Source: an uncultured Allobosea sp. (GTDB lineage: Bacteria; Pseudomonadota; Alphaproteobacteria; Rhizobiales; Beijerinckiaceae). Taken from it: DNA of 64,000 nt. How positions within the stretch are numbered: position 1 is the first letter of the stretch; each line of letters starts with the position of its first letter. Made by a program: the position numbers and the translations under genes. A model generated the notes under the pieces. The model was not told where the DNA came from. It made no database searches and saw only the letters and a list, made by a program, of their open reading frames with translations. Shown one piece after another: positions 8,839-18,776 of the stretch. The stretch spans positions 44,132 to 108,131 of the forward strand of contig NZ_CAMFJF010000013.1 in the NCBI RefSeq assembly GCF_945956895.1, written 5' to 3'.

Positions 8839-9585
8839 TCAGATCGCGAGCTTGCCGGCCTTGGCGGCGGCGTAGCGCTCGTTGACCTTCTTCCAGTCGA
8901 CCACGTTCCACCAGCCCTTGAGGTAGTCGGCGCGGCGGTTCTGGTGCTTCAGGTAATAGGCGTGCTCCCAGACGTCGTTGCCGAGCAGGGCCATCTGCTT
9001 GTCCATGATCGGGCTGTCCTGGTTCGGCTTGCCGAGCAAGGCGAGCTTGCCGGCCTTGTCGACGGTGACGAAGACCCAGCCGGAGCCGAAGACGCGCAGG
9101 CCTGCCGCCTCGAAATCGGCCTTGAACTTGTCGAAGCCGCCGAGGTCGCGGGTGATCGCCTCGGCAACCTCACCGGTCGGCGCGCCGCCGGCGCCCGGCC
9201 CCATCACTTCCCAGAACATGCTGTGGTTGGCATGGCCGCCGCCATTGTTGCGGACGAGGGTGCGGATGCTCTCCGGCACCTGATTGAGATCGGCAATCAG
9301 CTCCCCGACCGAGGCCTTGGCGATGACGCCGTTGTCCTTGGCGGCGTTGTTCAGGGCCGCGACATAGGCTGCGTGGTGGCGGTTGTAATGGATGTCCATC
9401 GTCGCGGCGTCGATATGCGGTTCGAGCGCATTGGCCTCGTAGGCGCGCTTCGGCAGCGAGAACGGGCCGGCCGGTGCTACGGGCGCGGCGGCCTGTGCCC
9501 AGACCTTCGGCGCGGCGGCGACGGCGAGGGCAGCTGCTCCGAGGCCGATCAGGCCACGGCGGGAAACGGGGGAAACTGCGGTCAT
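8839..9585 (-). CDS. Superoxide dismutase, Fe/Mn family, Tat-exported
   Basis: This 248-residue enzyme converts superoxide to oxygen and peroxide. Four metal ligands are visible in their family contexts: His in MDIHYNRHH, His in NHSMFW, and Asp and His in DVWEHAYYL. The protein starts with MTAVSPVSRRGLIGLGAAAL and a hydrophobic stretch ending in KVWAQA, which is a twin-arginine signal, so it is exported already folded with metal. That is less common than the cytoplasmic form. The start is ATG 9585 with GGAG eight bases upstream; an upstream extension in the same frame is poor in coding character. Whether it uses iron or manganese cannot be told. Confidence 0.93.
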   Translation of the reverse strand: MTAVSPVSRRGLIGLGAAALAVAAAPKVWAQAAAPVAPAGPFSLPKRAYEANALEPHIDAATMDIHYNRHHAAYVAALNNAAKDNGVIAKASVGELIADLNQVPESIRTLVRNNGGGHANHSMFWEVMGPGAGGAPTGEVAEAITRDLGGFDKFKADFEAAGLRVFGSGWVFVTVDKAGKLALLGKPNQDSPIMDKQMALLGNDVWEHAYYLKHQNRRADYLKGWWNVVDWKKVNERYAAAKAGKLAI

Positions 9586-9831
9586 GGCAATTCTCCGGAA
9601 AGCGTTCGTGCGTGTCAGCTTCGTGCTCAACGCGCGTTTCCCGTTCCGGGTTCGCCGTCGATCACGGCAGCTATAGCACGGCCCTGCGCAGCAGTTGACC
9701 CTAGGGCAATACCACAATCCCGGCGTGCCTGTCGAAACTGGTAAATCGCCCGAAAAGGCTCTTAACCCCCAATTTACCGCGTTTCTCTACGGTCTGGAAG
9801 GAATCCAGCCGGGTTGAAGGGGCGCCCCCGC

Positions 9832-11304
9832 ATGCATGCATTGGCTCGCAAGCTCGATCTCCCCGTTCGCGAGGTGATGCCGGACCTTGCCGGAGAGTCG
9901 GCTGGGGCGGGGGCTGAGCGCGCGGTGCGCGAGATCGCCGCCCGTTTCGGCAAGCTCAGCGCCGAGATCACCGATATCGCCGGCCGCGTCGGCGACGTGA
10001 CGCAGCAATTCGACAAGCAGACGGCGGGCCTGCGTCGCGTGGTCGGGGCGGTCGAGCAGGTGTCGCAGGCCAATAACGCGATCCGGCAGGCGGCCGAGGG
10101 CGCTCAGGCGGCGGCTTCAGGCGTCCGCAACGGCCTCGAACGCGTGACGAAATCGATGCGGCTCGGGCTCAATGCGGCGCAAGCCGATATCGAGACCCTG
10201 TCGCAGGAAGCCCAGTCGATGTCGCAAGTGCTGGCGCAGGCCGTCGGCGATGCGCACAAGGCGCGGGCGTCGAGCGATGCGATCCAGTCGATCACGCGCG
10301 AAATCCAGCTCCTGTCGATCAATGCCGGCGTCGAGGCGGCGCGTAGCGGCGAGGCCGGCAAGGGGTTTGCGGTCATCGCCGCTGCCGTAAAGACCCTGGC
10401 GGAACAGACCCGCGAGGCGACGGCGGCGAGCGCAGCCCAGCTCGACCTGCTGGTCAAGGCGGTCGACGCCGTCGCCAGGCGCAGCCAGGAGAATGCCCAG
10501 ACCGCGCAGCGCGCCCAGGCCGGCAGCCAGAATATTTCGCAGCAGATCGGTGAGTTCGACAGCTTCGGCCGCTCTGTTGTCGAATTGATCGGCGAGATCG
10601 AGGCGGTGTCGCGGCCGACGCGGGAGAACGCGGACGCCTGCGCCAAGGCGGGGCAGGACCTCGCTGCGCTGGTCAGCGGGGTCGATGCCTCCACCGACAA
10701 TCTCCAGCAGGCCGGGCAGCGCACCGAGGCACTGGTGGCGATCAGCGAGGGCATCCTCGGCTCGATTGCTGCATCTGGCGTGCGCACCGCTCAGTCGGCG
10801 CTGATCGCGACCGCGATGGAGACCGCCGGTACCATCGGAGAGATGTTCGAGGCGGCGCTGGCACGCGGCGAACTCACGCTCGCCGACCTGTTCGACGAGG
10901 CCTATCGAGCGCTCACGGGCTCGAACCCGATCCAGCACATGACCCGCTTCGTTGCGTTGACCGATCGGCTTCTGCCGCCGCTGCAGGAGGAGCTCCTGGC
11001 CTCGAACGGGCGGATCGTGTTCTGCGCGGCGGTGGATCGCAACGGCTTCCTGCCGACGCATAACCGCAAATATTCACTGCCTCAGGGGCACGACCCGGTC
11101 TGGAACAACGCCAATTGCCGCAACCGGCGCCTCTTCGACGACAGGACGGGGCTGGCCGCCGCGCGCAACCGCAAACCGTTCCTGCTGCAGAGCTACCGGC
11201 GCGACATGGGCGGCGGCCAGTTCCTGGTGATGGAGGACCTGTCTGCTCCGATCATGGTGAAAGGGCGTCACTGGGGCGCCTTCCGCTTCGGGCTCAAGGT
11301 CTAG
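9832..11304 (+). CDS. Soluble methyl-accepting chemotaxis protein with C-terminal sensor domain
   Basis: This 490-residue receptor has no membrane helix. The first 340 residues are helical coiled coil forming a signalling domain whose tip is around residues 150-185 ([20 protein letters not shown], then [18 protein letters not shown]). The tip departs from the usual [15 protein letters not shown]. The last 130 residues form a compact domain with [29 protein letters not shown] and a final [17 protein letters not shown], which looks like a Cache-type ligand-binding fold placed after the signalling domain. It is the first gene of the chemotaxis operon. I prefer ATG 9832; an in-frame TTG at 9814 is an alternative. 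Confidence 0.88.
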   Translation: MHALARKLDLPVREVMPDLAGESAGAGAERAVREIAARFGKLSAEITDIAGRVGDVTQQFDKQTAGLRRVVGAVEQVSQANNAIRQAAEGAQAAASGVRNGLERVTKSMRLGLNAAQADIETLSQEAQSMSQVLAQAVGDAHKARASSDAIQSITREIQLLSINAGVEAARSGEAGKGFAVIAAAVKTLAEQTREATAASAAQLDLLVKAVDAVARRSQENAQTAQRAQAGSQNISQQIGEFDSFGRSVVELIGEIEAVSRPTRENADACAKAGQDLAALVSGVDASTDNLQQAGQRTEALVAISEGILGSIAASGVRTAQSALIATAMETAGTIGEMFEAALARGELTLADLFDEAYRALTGSNPIQHMTRFVALTDRLLPPLQEELLASNGRIVFCAAVDRNGFLPTHNRKYSLPQGHDPVWNNANCRNRRLFDDRTGLAAARNRKPFLLQSYRRDMGGGQFLVMEDLSAPIMVKGRHWGAFRFGLKV

Positions 11305-11359
11305 CAGCCGGCCATGTGCCATTTGTCGAGTTGAGTAAGCGAGTTCCTGAGCCAGCGCC

Positions 11360-11827
11360 ATGCATATAGCGCCATCCTTTCCCAACCTGTCGGTGCTGCT
11401 CATCGATCCGAGCCCGCATTACCGCCGGATCGTGCGCACGATGCTGTACCAGGCGCAGCTCAACCGCATCTTCGAGGCGTCCGATCTCTCCTCGGCGGCG
11501 GCGACCTTCATCCAGAAGCAGCCGAACATCGTCATCCTCGACTGGGATATGCCGGAGGGCAACAGCGTCAAGTGCCTGGCTTCGATCCGCTCCTTCAAGA
11601 CCTCGCCCTTCGCCAAGGCGCCCGTGCTGGTGATGATGGAGCGGCCGGACCGGCGCTCGGTCGTCCAGGCGGCGAAGCTCGGCGCCCATGAGATCGTCAC
11701 CAAGCCGATCTCGCCCAACAACCTCTGGCTGCATCTGTCGGGCGTGATCAACGTCCCCCGCAAATACCGGGAAGCGGAGGGCAAGATCACGCTGGTGCCC
11801 CGCGCGATCAGCAACGCCATCTTCTGA
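11360..11827 (+). CDS. Atypical CheY-like response regulator receiver protein
   Basis: This 155-residue protein is a single receiver domain with a 25-residue tail and no output domain. The phospho-acceptor is probably Asp61 (ILDWDMPEG) and the conserved lysine is Lys115 (VTKPIS). The acidic pair at the N-terminus is incomplete (LLIDPSPHY, with Asp16 followed by Pro), and the usual Thr/Ser after strand 4 is replaced in VLVMMERPD. Phosphorylation or switching may therefore be altered. It lies between the soluble receptor and the STAS gene in the chemotaxis operon, so it is likely a partner or phosphate sink of that pathway. Confidence 0.85.
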   Translation: MHIAPSFPNLSVLLIDPSPHYRRIVRTMLYQAQLNRIFEASDLSSAAATFIQKQPNIVILDWDMPEGNSVKCLASIRSFKTSPFAKAPVLVMMERPDRRSVVQAAKLGAHEIVTKPISPNNLWLHLSGVINVPRKYREAEGKITLVPRAISNAIF

Positions 11828-11917
11828 CTGTTGGGCGGGCGCGCCCTTCGCCTCGAAAGCGCCAAGAGTATTGATGGGCGCCGCCACATTTAGCGAAGTT
11901 TTTACCAGTTCGACGCG

Positions 11918-12229
11918 ATGCTCCAGGCGCAATCCTGGGCGCCCTTCATGGTCATCACCGTTTCGCTTCCTCCTTTCCTCGGCCGGTCCGAGGCCGCGAC
12001 GTTCCGCAACCAGTTGTTGGTGGCGCTGGAGCAGCGGGAAAGTATCGCCGTCGAATGCGCCGAAGCAGGGCCGCTACCCAGCCTCTGGATCCAGCTTCTT
12101 CACTCCGCAGCCACCAGCGCCGCCGCGCGGGGGCTTTCGGTCACGCTCAAGGCGGCTTCCGAGGAATGCCGCGAATCCATGCGGGCGATCGGCTTCGATG
12201 CCGCTCACAGCGCTCTCGTTCTGGAGTGA
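11918..12229 (+). CDS. STAS-domain protein of the chemotaxis operon
   Basis: This is a 103-residue protein, or 93 residues if translation begins at ATG 11948 (MVITVSLPPFLGR), which looks more like the start of the fold. The strand-helix pattern with SEAATFRNQLLVALEQRESIAVECAE and LHSAATSAAARGLSVTLKAAS fits a STAS domain, as in anti-sigma-factor antagonists. Small STAS genes are known in alphaproteobacterial chemotaxis operons, where their task is poorly defined. The gene ends six bases before cheY. No clear ribosome-binding site precedes either start. Confidence 0.7.
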   Translation: MLQAQSWAPFMVITVSLPPFLGRSEAATFRNQLLVALEQRESIAVECAEAGPLPSLWIQLLHSAATSAAARGLSVTLKAASEECRESMRAIGFDAAHSALVLE

Positions 12230-12235
12230 TCAGGT

Positions 12236-12595
12236 ATGAAAATCCTGGCGATCGACGATACCAAGACCCTGCTCAGCCTGCTCAGCCTGACGCTCCGCAA
12301 TGCCGGGCATGAAGTGACCGAGGCGGAGAACGGCGAGGACGGCCTCAACAAGTTCGACCAGTTCCGCCCGGATCTGGTGATCACCGATCTCAACATGCCG
12401 ATCATGGACGGCATCGAGTTCACCCGCGCCTGCCGCTCGCGCCCGACCGGGCAGAACACGCCGATCATCGTGCTGACCACGGAGAACGGCGCCGAGATCA
12501 AGGCGGAGGGCCGCCGCGCCGGCGCCAGCGCCTGGATGGTCAAGCCCTTCGAACCCAACACGCTGCTCGGCCTCGTCGCGCGCTACCAGAACTGA
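12236..12595 (+). CDS. cheY: Chemotaxis response regulator CheY (first copy)
   Basis: This 119-residue single-domain receiver has all key residues: Asp7 and Asp8 (AIDDTKT), phospho-acceptor Asp51 (VITDLNMP), Thr81 (VLTTENG) and Lys103 (MVKPFEP). It would be phosphorylated by the kinase CheA, whose gene starts ten bases downstream. It either binds the flagellar motor or acts as a phosphate sink beside the second cheY at 19896. Its position immediately before cheA is common in alphaproteobacterial chemotaxis operons. Confidence 0.92.
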   Translation: MKILAIDDTKTLLSLLSLTLRNAGHEVTEAENGEDGLNKFDQFRPDLVITDLNMPIMDGIEFTRACRSRPTGQNTPIIVLTTENGAEIKAEGRRAGASAWMVKPFEPNTLLGLVARYQN

Positions 12596-12605
12596 AGGTA
12601 GGCCG

Positions 12606-14915
12606 ATGGATCCGTTGGCAGAACTCAAGCAGACCTTCTTCCAGGAATGCGAAGAACTCCTCGGCGCGCTGGAGCAGAAGCTCCAGGCTCTCGACGAGGG
12701 CTCCGTCGATTCCGAGGACGTCAATGCCGCCTTCCGCGCCATTCACTCGATCAAGGGCGGCGCGGGCGCCTTTGGCTGCACGGAGCTGGTCGGCTTCGCG
12801 CATGTCTTCGAGGCTTCGCTCGACCATCTGCGGTCCGGCCGCGTCGCCATCGAGGATGCGCCGTTCACGCTGTTCCTGCGCTGCGCGGATGCCGTGGCCG
12901 ATCTCGTATCCGCCGCGCGCAACGATGAGCCCGCGACCGAGCGCCCCGACCTGTTGGCTGCACTCGAGCAGGTCGGCAAAGAGCCGCAGGCGCCTGCCGC
13001 CGCGCCGCCGCCGGCTCCGGTTGCGCCCGCTGCGGAACCCGTCGCAGCCAACAACGACGCACCTCCCGGCATTGCTGCGCTCGGCAATCTGCTCGCCATG
13101 GTCGAGGCGAAGACGGCGGCCCCCGCCGCCGCCGATGATGGCTGGGACGACGAGCCCGCGCCGATGCCGGCTCCCGCTGCCGGCAAGCCCGGTCGCGACG
13201 TGCATCTGCGCATCATGCCCGAGCAGGACCTGTTCCGCCGCGTGATCGAGCCGCGCGTCGTGCTCGGCTCGCTGCCGTCCGAGGACGTCGTCTCGATCCG
13301 CTGCGATCTCAGCCAGGTGCCGTCGCTCGAAAGCCTCGACGTCAGCGATTGCTGGTTGCGCTTCGATGTGGCCTTGCGCACCGAATTGTCGGTCGAGGAC
13401 CTGCACGGCCGCTTCGATTTCAGCCTCGCCAACGAGGAATTCGAGATCAACTTCCCCGAGGAAGCTGTGGCCGAGGCACCGCAGGCCGCCGAAGCACCGG
13501 AAGCCGAGCCGGAAGTCTCCAGTGCGGTTGCTGCCGATCTCTCCGCGATCCTCGCCAAGCTCGGCGCGGCGCCGGAAGCGGCGAACGCGCCCGATATCCA
13601 GCCTGAGCCGGTCCCGGTCGTCGCCTCAGCGCCCGTCGCTGCGGTGGAGACGCCTGCCGTCGCCCGCACGGCGCCGCGCGCGCCGGCTGCCGCCGATGCC
13701 TCGACACGCCAGCGCCAGGCCGTCAGCGTGCGTGTCGATCTCGACCGCATCGACAAGCTGATGAACCTCGTCGGAGAGATCGTCATAACCCAGTCGATGC
13801 TGGTCGAATGCGTCCGCTCGTTGCCCTACGACGTCCACGCCAAGACCGCCGAGGGCATGCTGACGCTCTCGCGCCAGACGCGCGAATTGCAGGACCATGT
13901 CATGGCCGTGCGCGCCCAGCCGGTGAAGGCCGTGTTCCAGCGCATGCCGCGCCTTGTGCGCGAACTCGCCCAGACGCTGGGCAAGGAAGTCCGCCTTGTG
14001 CTCGAAGGCGAGAACACCGAGGTCGACAAGACGATCATCGAGGAACTCGCCGATCCGCTGACCCATATGATCCGCAACTCGATGGATCACGGGCTGGAGA
14101 CGCCGGACGAGCGTGTTGCCGCGGGCAAGCCGCGCGAGGGCACGATCAAGCTGATCGCCGAGCACCGCGCCGGCCGCATCGTCATTTCCGTCACCGATGA
14201 CGGGCGTGGCATCGGCCGCGATCGCCTGCTGGCCAAGGCGCGCTCGCGCGGCCTCGTCGGCGCCGACGAGAGGCTCGCGCCGGAGGAGATCGACCAGCTC
14301 ATCTTCGCCGCCGGCCTGTCGACGGCGGAGGTCATCAGCGACGTGTCGGGCCGCGGCGTCGGCATGGACGTCGTGCGCCGCAACGTCGAATCGCTCGGCG
14401 GTCGTATCTCGGTGGACTCCGAGCCGGGCCGGGGCTGCAAGTTCACGCTCGCCCTGCCGCTGACGCTCGCCGTGCTCGAGGGCATGGTGATCCGCTGCGG
14501 CGACGACCGCTATGTCATCCCGATCGCCTCGGTGATCGAGACGCAGCATCTCGCCTCGACGCCGATCGAGCGCCTGCCCTTCGGCCAGGAAGTCCTGCGC
14601 TGGCGCGGCGAGGTCACCCCGCTCTATCGCCTCGGCGACGTGATGGGCTCGATGGGCACCACGAACGAGAACATCGTGATCATCGCCGAGACCGAGCGCG
14701 GCAACAATGTCGGCATCGCCGTCGACGAGATCGTCGGCCAGCAGCAGGTCGTCGTGAAGAGCCTCGAGGCGAATTACGGCGCGGTCAACGGCGCCTCGGC
14801 GGCGACGATCCTCGGCGACGGCCTCGTCGCCCTGATCCTGGATATCGATTCGATGCTGCGGCTTGCCGCGTCCGGCAGCCGTCCCCCTCAATCTGACCTC
14901 AAGATGGCTGGATGA
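12606..14915 (+). CDS. cheA: Chemotaxis histidine kinase CheA
   Basis: This 769-residue cytoplasmic kinase reads receptor state and phosphorylates CheY and CheB. In order: an HPt domain with the phosphorylated His47 (RAIHSIKGGAGAF); an Ala/Pro-rich linker near 120-195; an intermediate domain at about 198-285 that starts HLRIMPEQDLFRRV; a second linker; the dimerisation helices from about 375; the ATPase with N box HMIRNSMDHG, G1 DDGRGIGRD and G2 GRGVGMDVV; and a C-terminal CheW-like domain. The two linkers and intermediate domain make it longer than E. coli CheA (654 residues). Its stop overlaps the start of cheW. Confidence 0.96.
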   Translation: MDPLAELKQTFFQECEELLGALEQKLQALDEGSVDSEDVNAAFRAIHSIKGGAGAFGCTELVGFAHVFEASLDHLRSGRVAIEDAPFTLFLRCADAVADLVSAARNDEPATERPDLLAALEQVGKEPQAPAAAPPPAPVAPAAEPVAANNDAPPGIAALGNLLAMVEAKTAAPAAADDGWDDEPAPMPAPAAGKPGRDVHLRIMPEQDLFRRVIEPRVVLGSLPSEDVVSIRCDLSQVPSLESLDVSDCWLRFDVALRTELSVEDLHGRFDFSLANEEFEINFPEEAVAEAPQAAEAPEAEPEVSSAVAADLSAILAKLGAAPEAANAPDIQPEPVPVVASAPVAAVETPAVARTAPRAPAAADASTRQRQAVSVRVDLDRIDKLMNLVGEIVITQSMLVECVRSLPYDVHAKTAEGMLTLSRQTRELQDHVMAVRAQPVKAVFQRMPRLVRELAQTLGKEVRLVLEGENTEVDKTIIEELADPLTHMIRNSMDHGLETPDERVAAGKPREGTIKLIAEHRAGRIVISVTDDGRGIGRDRLLAKARSRGLVGADERLAPEEIDQLIFAAGLSTAEVISDVSGRGVGMDVVRRNVESLGGRISVDSEPGRGCKFTLALPLTLAVLEGMVIRCGDDRYVIPIASVIETQHLASTPIERLPFGQEVLRWRGEVTPLYRLGDVMGSMGTTNENIVIIAETERGNNVGIAVDEIVGQQQVVVKSLEANYGAVNGASAATILGDGLVALILDIDSMLRLAASGSRPPQSDLKMAG

Positions 14916-15424
14916 CCATGACCCTCCAACTCGGCGAAAAGCACTTCTCGTCTGCACAGCCGGAAGCGGCTGCGCGCCGGATCGTGACCTTCAAGGTCGG
15001 CGACCGCACCTTCGGCATCGATGTCGGCATGGTCCGCGAGATCAAGGGCTGGCAGGCGACGACGCCGCTGCCGCATGCGGCCCCGCATGTGCGCGGCGTG
15101 CTCAACCTGCGCGGCGTTATCCTCGCGGTCTACGATCTGCGCACCGCGATCGGGCTTGGCGCCACCGACGCTACCGCGACCCATGTCATCGTGGTCGTGG
15201 ATGTCGAGGACAAGACCGCCGGCCTGCTGGTCGACTCGGTCTCGGACATCGTCGACGTACCGGTCACCGCCGTGCGTCCGGCGCCGGATCTGGAGCGCGA
15301 TGAGCATGGCCTGATCGAAGGCCTCGTCCTGCTCGATACCGATATCGTCGCACTGCTCGACCTCGCAGCGGTGATCCGCGACGGCGGCGCCGAGGCCCAG
15401 ATCAAGACCAGCCGGGCCGCCTGA
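14912..15424 (+). CDS. cheW: Chemotaxis coupling protein CheW
   Basis: This 170-residue adaptor bridges receptors and CheA. The SH3-like fold is visible: RIVTFKVGDRTFGIDVGMVREI, then PHVRGVLNLRGVILAVYDLR, then VVVDVEDKTAGLLVDSVSDI. An N-terminal extension of about 25 residues precedes the fold. The start ATG at 14912 overlaps the cheA stop by four bases, so the kinase and adaptor are translated in a linked way. An in-frame ATG at 14918 is also possible. Confidence 0.95.
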   Translation: MTMTLQLGEKHFSSAQPEAAARRIVTFKVGDRTFGIDVGMVREIKGWQATTPLPHAAPHVRGVLNLRGVILAVYDLRTAIGLGATDATATHVIVVVDVEDKTAGLLVDSVSDIVDVPVTAVRPAPDLERDEHGLIEGLVLLDTDIVALLDLAAVIRDGGAEAQIKTSRAA

Positions 15425-15489
15425 CCTTCTGAGACCAGCCCGAGCGTAGCGTTCAAGAAGCGGGCGAGAACAAGAAACGATCGAACCAT

Positions 15490-17304
15490 ATGGGCAGCGC
15501 GCTCGGCCCCTTCTCACGTCTCTCGGTCAGCCAGCCGCTGCTCGCCGCCGGCTCGGCGGCACTTGCCGGCAGCCTGGCATCCTATGCCGCTGCCGCCGGC
15601 GCTCCCGCCATGGGAGCGGCCGCAGTGGCGGCGGTCGCGCTGCTCGGCGGCCTCGCCGCCTGGGGCGCGACCCGCCCGCTCGCGCGCAGCGCTGCGGCGG
15701 CTGCCCGCATGGCCGAGGGCGGGGAGATCGCATTCCCTAATGCATCCGGTTCAGGTGAAGGCGCGGAATTGTCGCGCGCGCTCGCAAGCATCCACGAGCA
15801 GGGCCAGGAAGCCGAACGTCTGCGTGCCGCGCTCGATCATGGCCGTGCGAGTGTCATGCTCTGCGATCCCGCCGGCCGTGTCGTCTATGTCAGCAAGGCG
15901 CTGCTGCGCTTCTTCGGCGAGGCGCAGGAGGATTTCCGCGCCGCTTTCCCCGGCTGCTCGGCCAAGGACATGCTCGGCCGCGTCATGGAGCGTGTGCAGG
16001 GCGAGCACCAGCCGCTCAGCGGCCAGCCTGTGCGCCTGACGCTCGGCCGCCGCACGATCTGCCTGACGCTGACCGCCATCACGCGTGGCGACGGCCGCAG
16101 CTTCGGCACCGCGGTGGAATGGCGCGAGATGACCGGCGATCTCAAGCTCGCCGCCGAGATCGTGGCGCTGGTCGAGGCGGCTGAGGCCGGCGACTTTTCA
16201 CGTCGCCTGTCGTCGGAAGGGCAGCCGCTGCCGCTCGGCCATGCGGTCAAGGGTTTCAATCGGATCAACGCGCTGCTCGAAGGCACGTTCGACCAGATGG
16301 CGCATGCCGTTTCGGGGGTAGCGGAGGGCGATTTCGATCGGCGCATCCCGGTGACCCATCAGGGCAGCCTCGGCTTTCTTCAGGACAGCCTTAACGAGGC
16401 GCTCAGTCATGTCGGCGCGACGCTCGCGACCATCCGCGACAGCGCGGACCGGGTTTCGCATGCCGCGGCGGAGGTCGATGCGGCGACGGCGGAGCTTGCT
16501 GCGGGCGCCGGGCGGGCGGCTGCCGATCTCGGTGAAGCCTCGGCCGCGGCCGAGCAGGTCTCGGCTTCGGTCGGGCGCAGCAGCCTCCGCACCCGCGAAG
16601 CCGGCGACATCGCCGGCGAGACGATGAGCGTCGCGAAGCTGGGGCAGGGCGTCGTGACTCGCGCTGTCGGCGCGATCGAACGCATCGAAAACTCGTCGCT
16701 GAAGATTTCCGAGATCGTCGGCGTGATCGACGAGATCGCCTTCCAGACCAATCTGCTCGCTCTGAATGCCGCCGTCGAGGCCGCGCGCGCGGGCGATGCC
16801 GGCAAGGGGTTCGCGGTCGTCGCCTCCGAGGTGCGCTCGCTGGCGCAGCGCTCGGCGCAGGCTGCCAAGGACATCAAGGGGCTGATCGCTTCGTCGAACG
16901 GGCAGGTCGCCGAGGGCGTCGGCTTCGTCCGCGAGACCGGCAAGGCGCTGGAGCGCATCGTCGCCGCGGCGGGCAAGGTCTCGACGACCGTCTCGGAGAT
17001 TTCCGTGGCGACGGCCGAGCAGGCGCAAGGTGCCGGCGAGATGGGCCGCAGTGTCGCGAAGATGGACAAGGGTGTCAGGCAGAACGCCGATCTGGCCGGG
17101 CGCAGCGCCGAAGCAGCAGCCGAACTCGCCGAACAGGCGGCGGCGCTGCACGCCACGATCGAAGCATTCAGCGGCGGCCATGCCGCGGCCGGCAGCGCTT
17201 TGCCGCCACGGCGCGGCACGGTTCCGGTCGCCGCGCAGCCGTCACGGACGATGCCGCAGCCGCAGCCGCGCCGCGTCGCCGCCGGTGGCCGCATGGGGAT
17301 TTGA
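15490..17304 (+). CDS. Membrane-bound methyl-accepting chemotaxis protein with PAS domain
   Basis: This 604-residue receptor has two short hydrophobic Ala/Gly-rich helices near residues 15-35 and 38-58 with almost no periplasmic loop. A cytoplasmic PAS-like domain follows at about 105-225 ([21 protein letters not shown]), then HAMP-like segments (EAGDFSRRL and [13 protein letters not shown]), then a full signalling domain with the tip [20 protein letters not shown]. It therefore probably senses an internal cue such as redox or energy state rather than an external ligand. It lies between cheW and cheR. The start has only a weak ribosome-binding site. Confidence 0.92.
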   Translation: MGSALGPFSRLSVSQPLLAAGSAALAGSLASYAAAAGAPAMGAAAVAAVALLGGLAAWGATRPLARSAAAAARMAEGGEIAFPNASGSGEGAELSRALASIHEQGQEAERLRAALDHGRASVMLCDPAGRVVYVSKALLRFFGEAQEDFRAAFPGCSAKDMLGRVMERVQGEHQPLSGQPVRLTLGRRTICLTLTAITRGDGRSFGTAVEWREMTGDLKLAAEIVALVEAAEAGDFSRRLSSEGQPLPLGHAVKGFNRINALLEGTFDQMAHAVSGVAEGDFDRRIPVTHQGSLGFLQDSLNEALSHVGATLATIRDSADRVSHAAAEVDAATAELAAGAGRAAADLGEASAAAEQVSASVGRSSLRTREAGDIAGETMSVAKLGQGVVTRAVGAIERIENSSLKISEIVGVIDEIAFQTNLLALNAAVEAARAGDAGKGFAVVASEVRSLAQRSAQAAKDIKGLIASSNGQVAEGVGFVRETGKALERIVAAAGKVSTTVSEISVATAEQAQGAGEMGRSVAKMDKGVRQNADLAGRSAEAAAELAEQAAALHATIEAFSGGHAAAGSALPPRRGTVPVAAQPSRTMPQPQPRRVAAGGRMGI

Positions 17305-17307
17305 GAG

Positions 17308-18186
17308 ATGAACAGACCTGCCTCGCCCAATCCCTTCGCGTTCGCCCAGCCCGCCATGGCCGACGTCACGCTGACGCGCGACGACATGAAGTTCATCGCG
17401 ACGCTGGTCTATGAGCAGGCCGGCATCGTCATCCGCGAGCATAAGGAGGCGATGACGCGCGGCCGGTTGGCGCGCCGCGTCAAGGCGCTCGGCATGAGCT
17501 CTGTCGCGGAATACTGCGCCTTCCTGAAGACGCCGCAGGCGGCGGGCGAACTGCCCGAGCTGATCAATGCGGTGACGACCAACCACACCGCTTTCTTCCG
17601 CGAGCGCCACCATTTCGACCATCTGCGCAAGGATGTCATGCCGCGCCTGCTGCAGGAGCGCGCGGGCCGGCGAGGTCGCATCCGCATCTGGTCGGCCGCC
17701 TGTTCATCGGGCGAGGAGCCCTATTCGATTGCCGCTTCCTGCCGCGACGTGATGGGGCCGCGCAGCGATGTCGATTTCAAGATCCTGGCGACCGATATCG
17801 ACACCGACATCCTGACGCGGGCCGAGGCCGGGATCTATCCGGCGGAGCTGTTCGAGCGCCTGCCGGGCGACGTGAAGCCGCTGCTCAAGCTCGAAGGTGG
17901 AGCCGGGCGGGGCGAGGCCCGGATCAGCGAGGAACTGCGCCGGATGATCGCGTTCAAGCGGCTCAACTTGATCGAGAAATGGCCGATGAGCGGCCCGTTC
18001 GACGTGATCTTCTGCCGCAATGTCTTCATCTATTTCGATACGCAGACCAAGGCCTCGATCCTCGACCGTTTCGTGGCGCTGCTGGCGCCCGGCGGCTTCC
18101 TCTATCTCGGGCATTCGGAATCGCTGCCGCAACCGCATCCGAAACTGCGCCTGATCGGCCGCACCATCTACGAGAGGACTGCATGA
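17308..18186 (+). CDS. cheR: Chemoreceptor methyltransferase CheR
   Basis: This 292-residue enzyme uses S-adenosylmethionine to methylate glutamates of chemoreceptors, the forward half of adaptation. The N-terminal helical domain ends with TNHTAFFRERHHF, the methyltransferase domain has IRIWSAACSSGEEPYSIA as the cofactor motif, and FDVIFCRNVFIYFD is the typical later motif. The length is normal. The gene starts three bases after the receptor gene and overlaps cheD at its end. Confidence 0.96.
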   Translation: MNRPASPNPFAFAQPAMADVTLTRDDMKFIATLVYEQAGIVIREHKEAMTRGRLARRVKALGMSSVAEYCAFLKTPQAAGELPELINAVTTNHTAFFRERHHFDHLRKDVMPRLLQERAGRRGRIRIWSAACSSGEEPYSIAASCRDVMGPRSDVDFKILATDIDTDILTRAEAGIYPAELFERLPGDVKPLLKLEGGAGRGEARISEELRRMIAFKRLNLIEKWPMSGPFDVIFCRNVFIYFDTQTKASILDRFVALLAPGGFLYLGHSESLPQPHPKLRLIGRTIYERTA

Positions 18187-18776
18187 GCGTTTCCCGGTCC
18201 TCCCGTCGCTACTTCGACCCACGCTTCCAGGCGACGATCATCACCGTTGCGCCGGGCGAGCATGAGATCACCTCCGCCAAGGACGAGATCGTCGCGACCG
18301 TGCTCGGCTCCTGCGTCTCGGTCTGCATGCGCGACCCGGTCGCGGGCGTTGGCGGCCTCAACCATTTCCTGCTGCCCAAGAACAATGGCGGCTCGGATAC
18401 CAGCGCCGGCGAGCGCTATGGCGACACCGCCATGGAGGTGCTGATCAACGACCTGTTGAAGCGCGGCGCCAAGCGGAGCAATTTCGAGGCGAAGGTCTTC
18501 GGCGGTGCGCGCGTGCTCTCGGGCGCGACGATGCTCGCGATCGGCGACGGCAATATCGCTTTCGTCAACGAGTTCCTGAAGGTCGAGGGCATTCCGGTGG
18601 TCTCGCGGGATGTCGGCGGTACGCGCTCGCGGCGCATCCACTACCAGCCCGCGACGGGCCGGGCCTGGGTGCAGCATGTCCAGCCGACCGCGCGCGACAG
18701 CGGCCACGAGCAGGAAATCGCCTATCTCAACCGGCTCAAGACGCAGCCGGTGGCCGGTGAAGTGGAGGTCTGGTGA
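18183..18776 (+). CDS. cheD: Chemoreceptor glutamine deamidase CheD
   Basis: This 197-residue enzyme deamidates receptor glutamines so that CheR can methylate them, and in some species it interacts with a CheC-type phosphatase. The catalytic Cys and His are in VLGSCVSVCMRDP and VGGLNHFLLP. Later conserved parts are AKVFGGARVL and GTRSRRIHYQPATG. The start ATG overlaps the cheR stop (ATGA); the open frame before it lies inside cheR. No cheC is present in the window. Confidence 0.95.
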   Translation: MSVSRSSRRYFDPRFQATIITVAPGEHEITSAKDEIVATVLGSCVSVCMRDPVAGVGGLNHFLLPKNNGGSDTSAGERYGDTAMEVLINDLLKRGAKRSNFEAKVFGGARVLSGATMLAIGDGNIAFVNEFLKVEGIPVVSRDVGGTRSRRIHYQPATGRAWVQHVQPTARDSGHEQEIAYLNRLKTQPVAGEVEVW

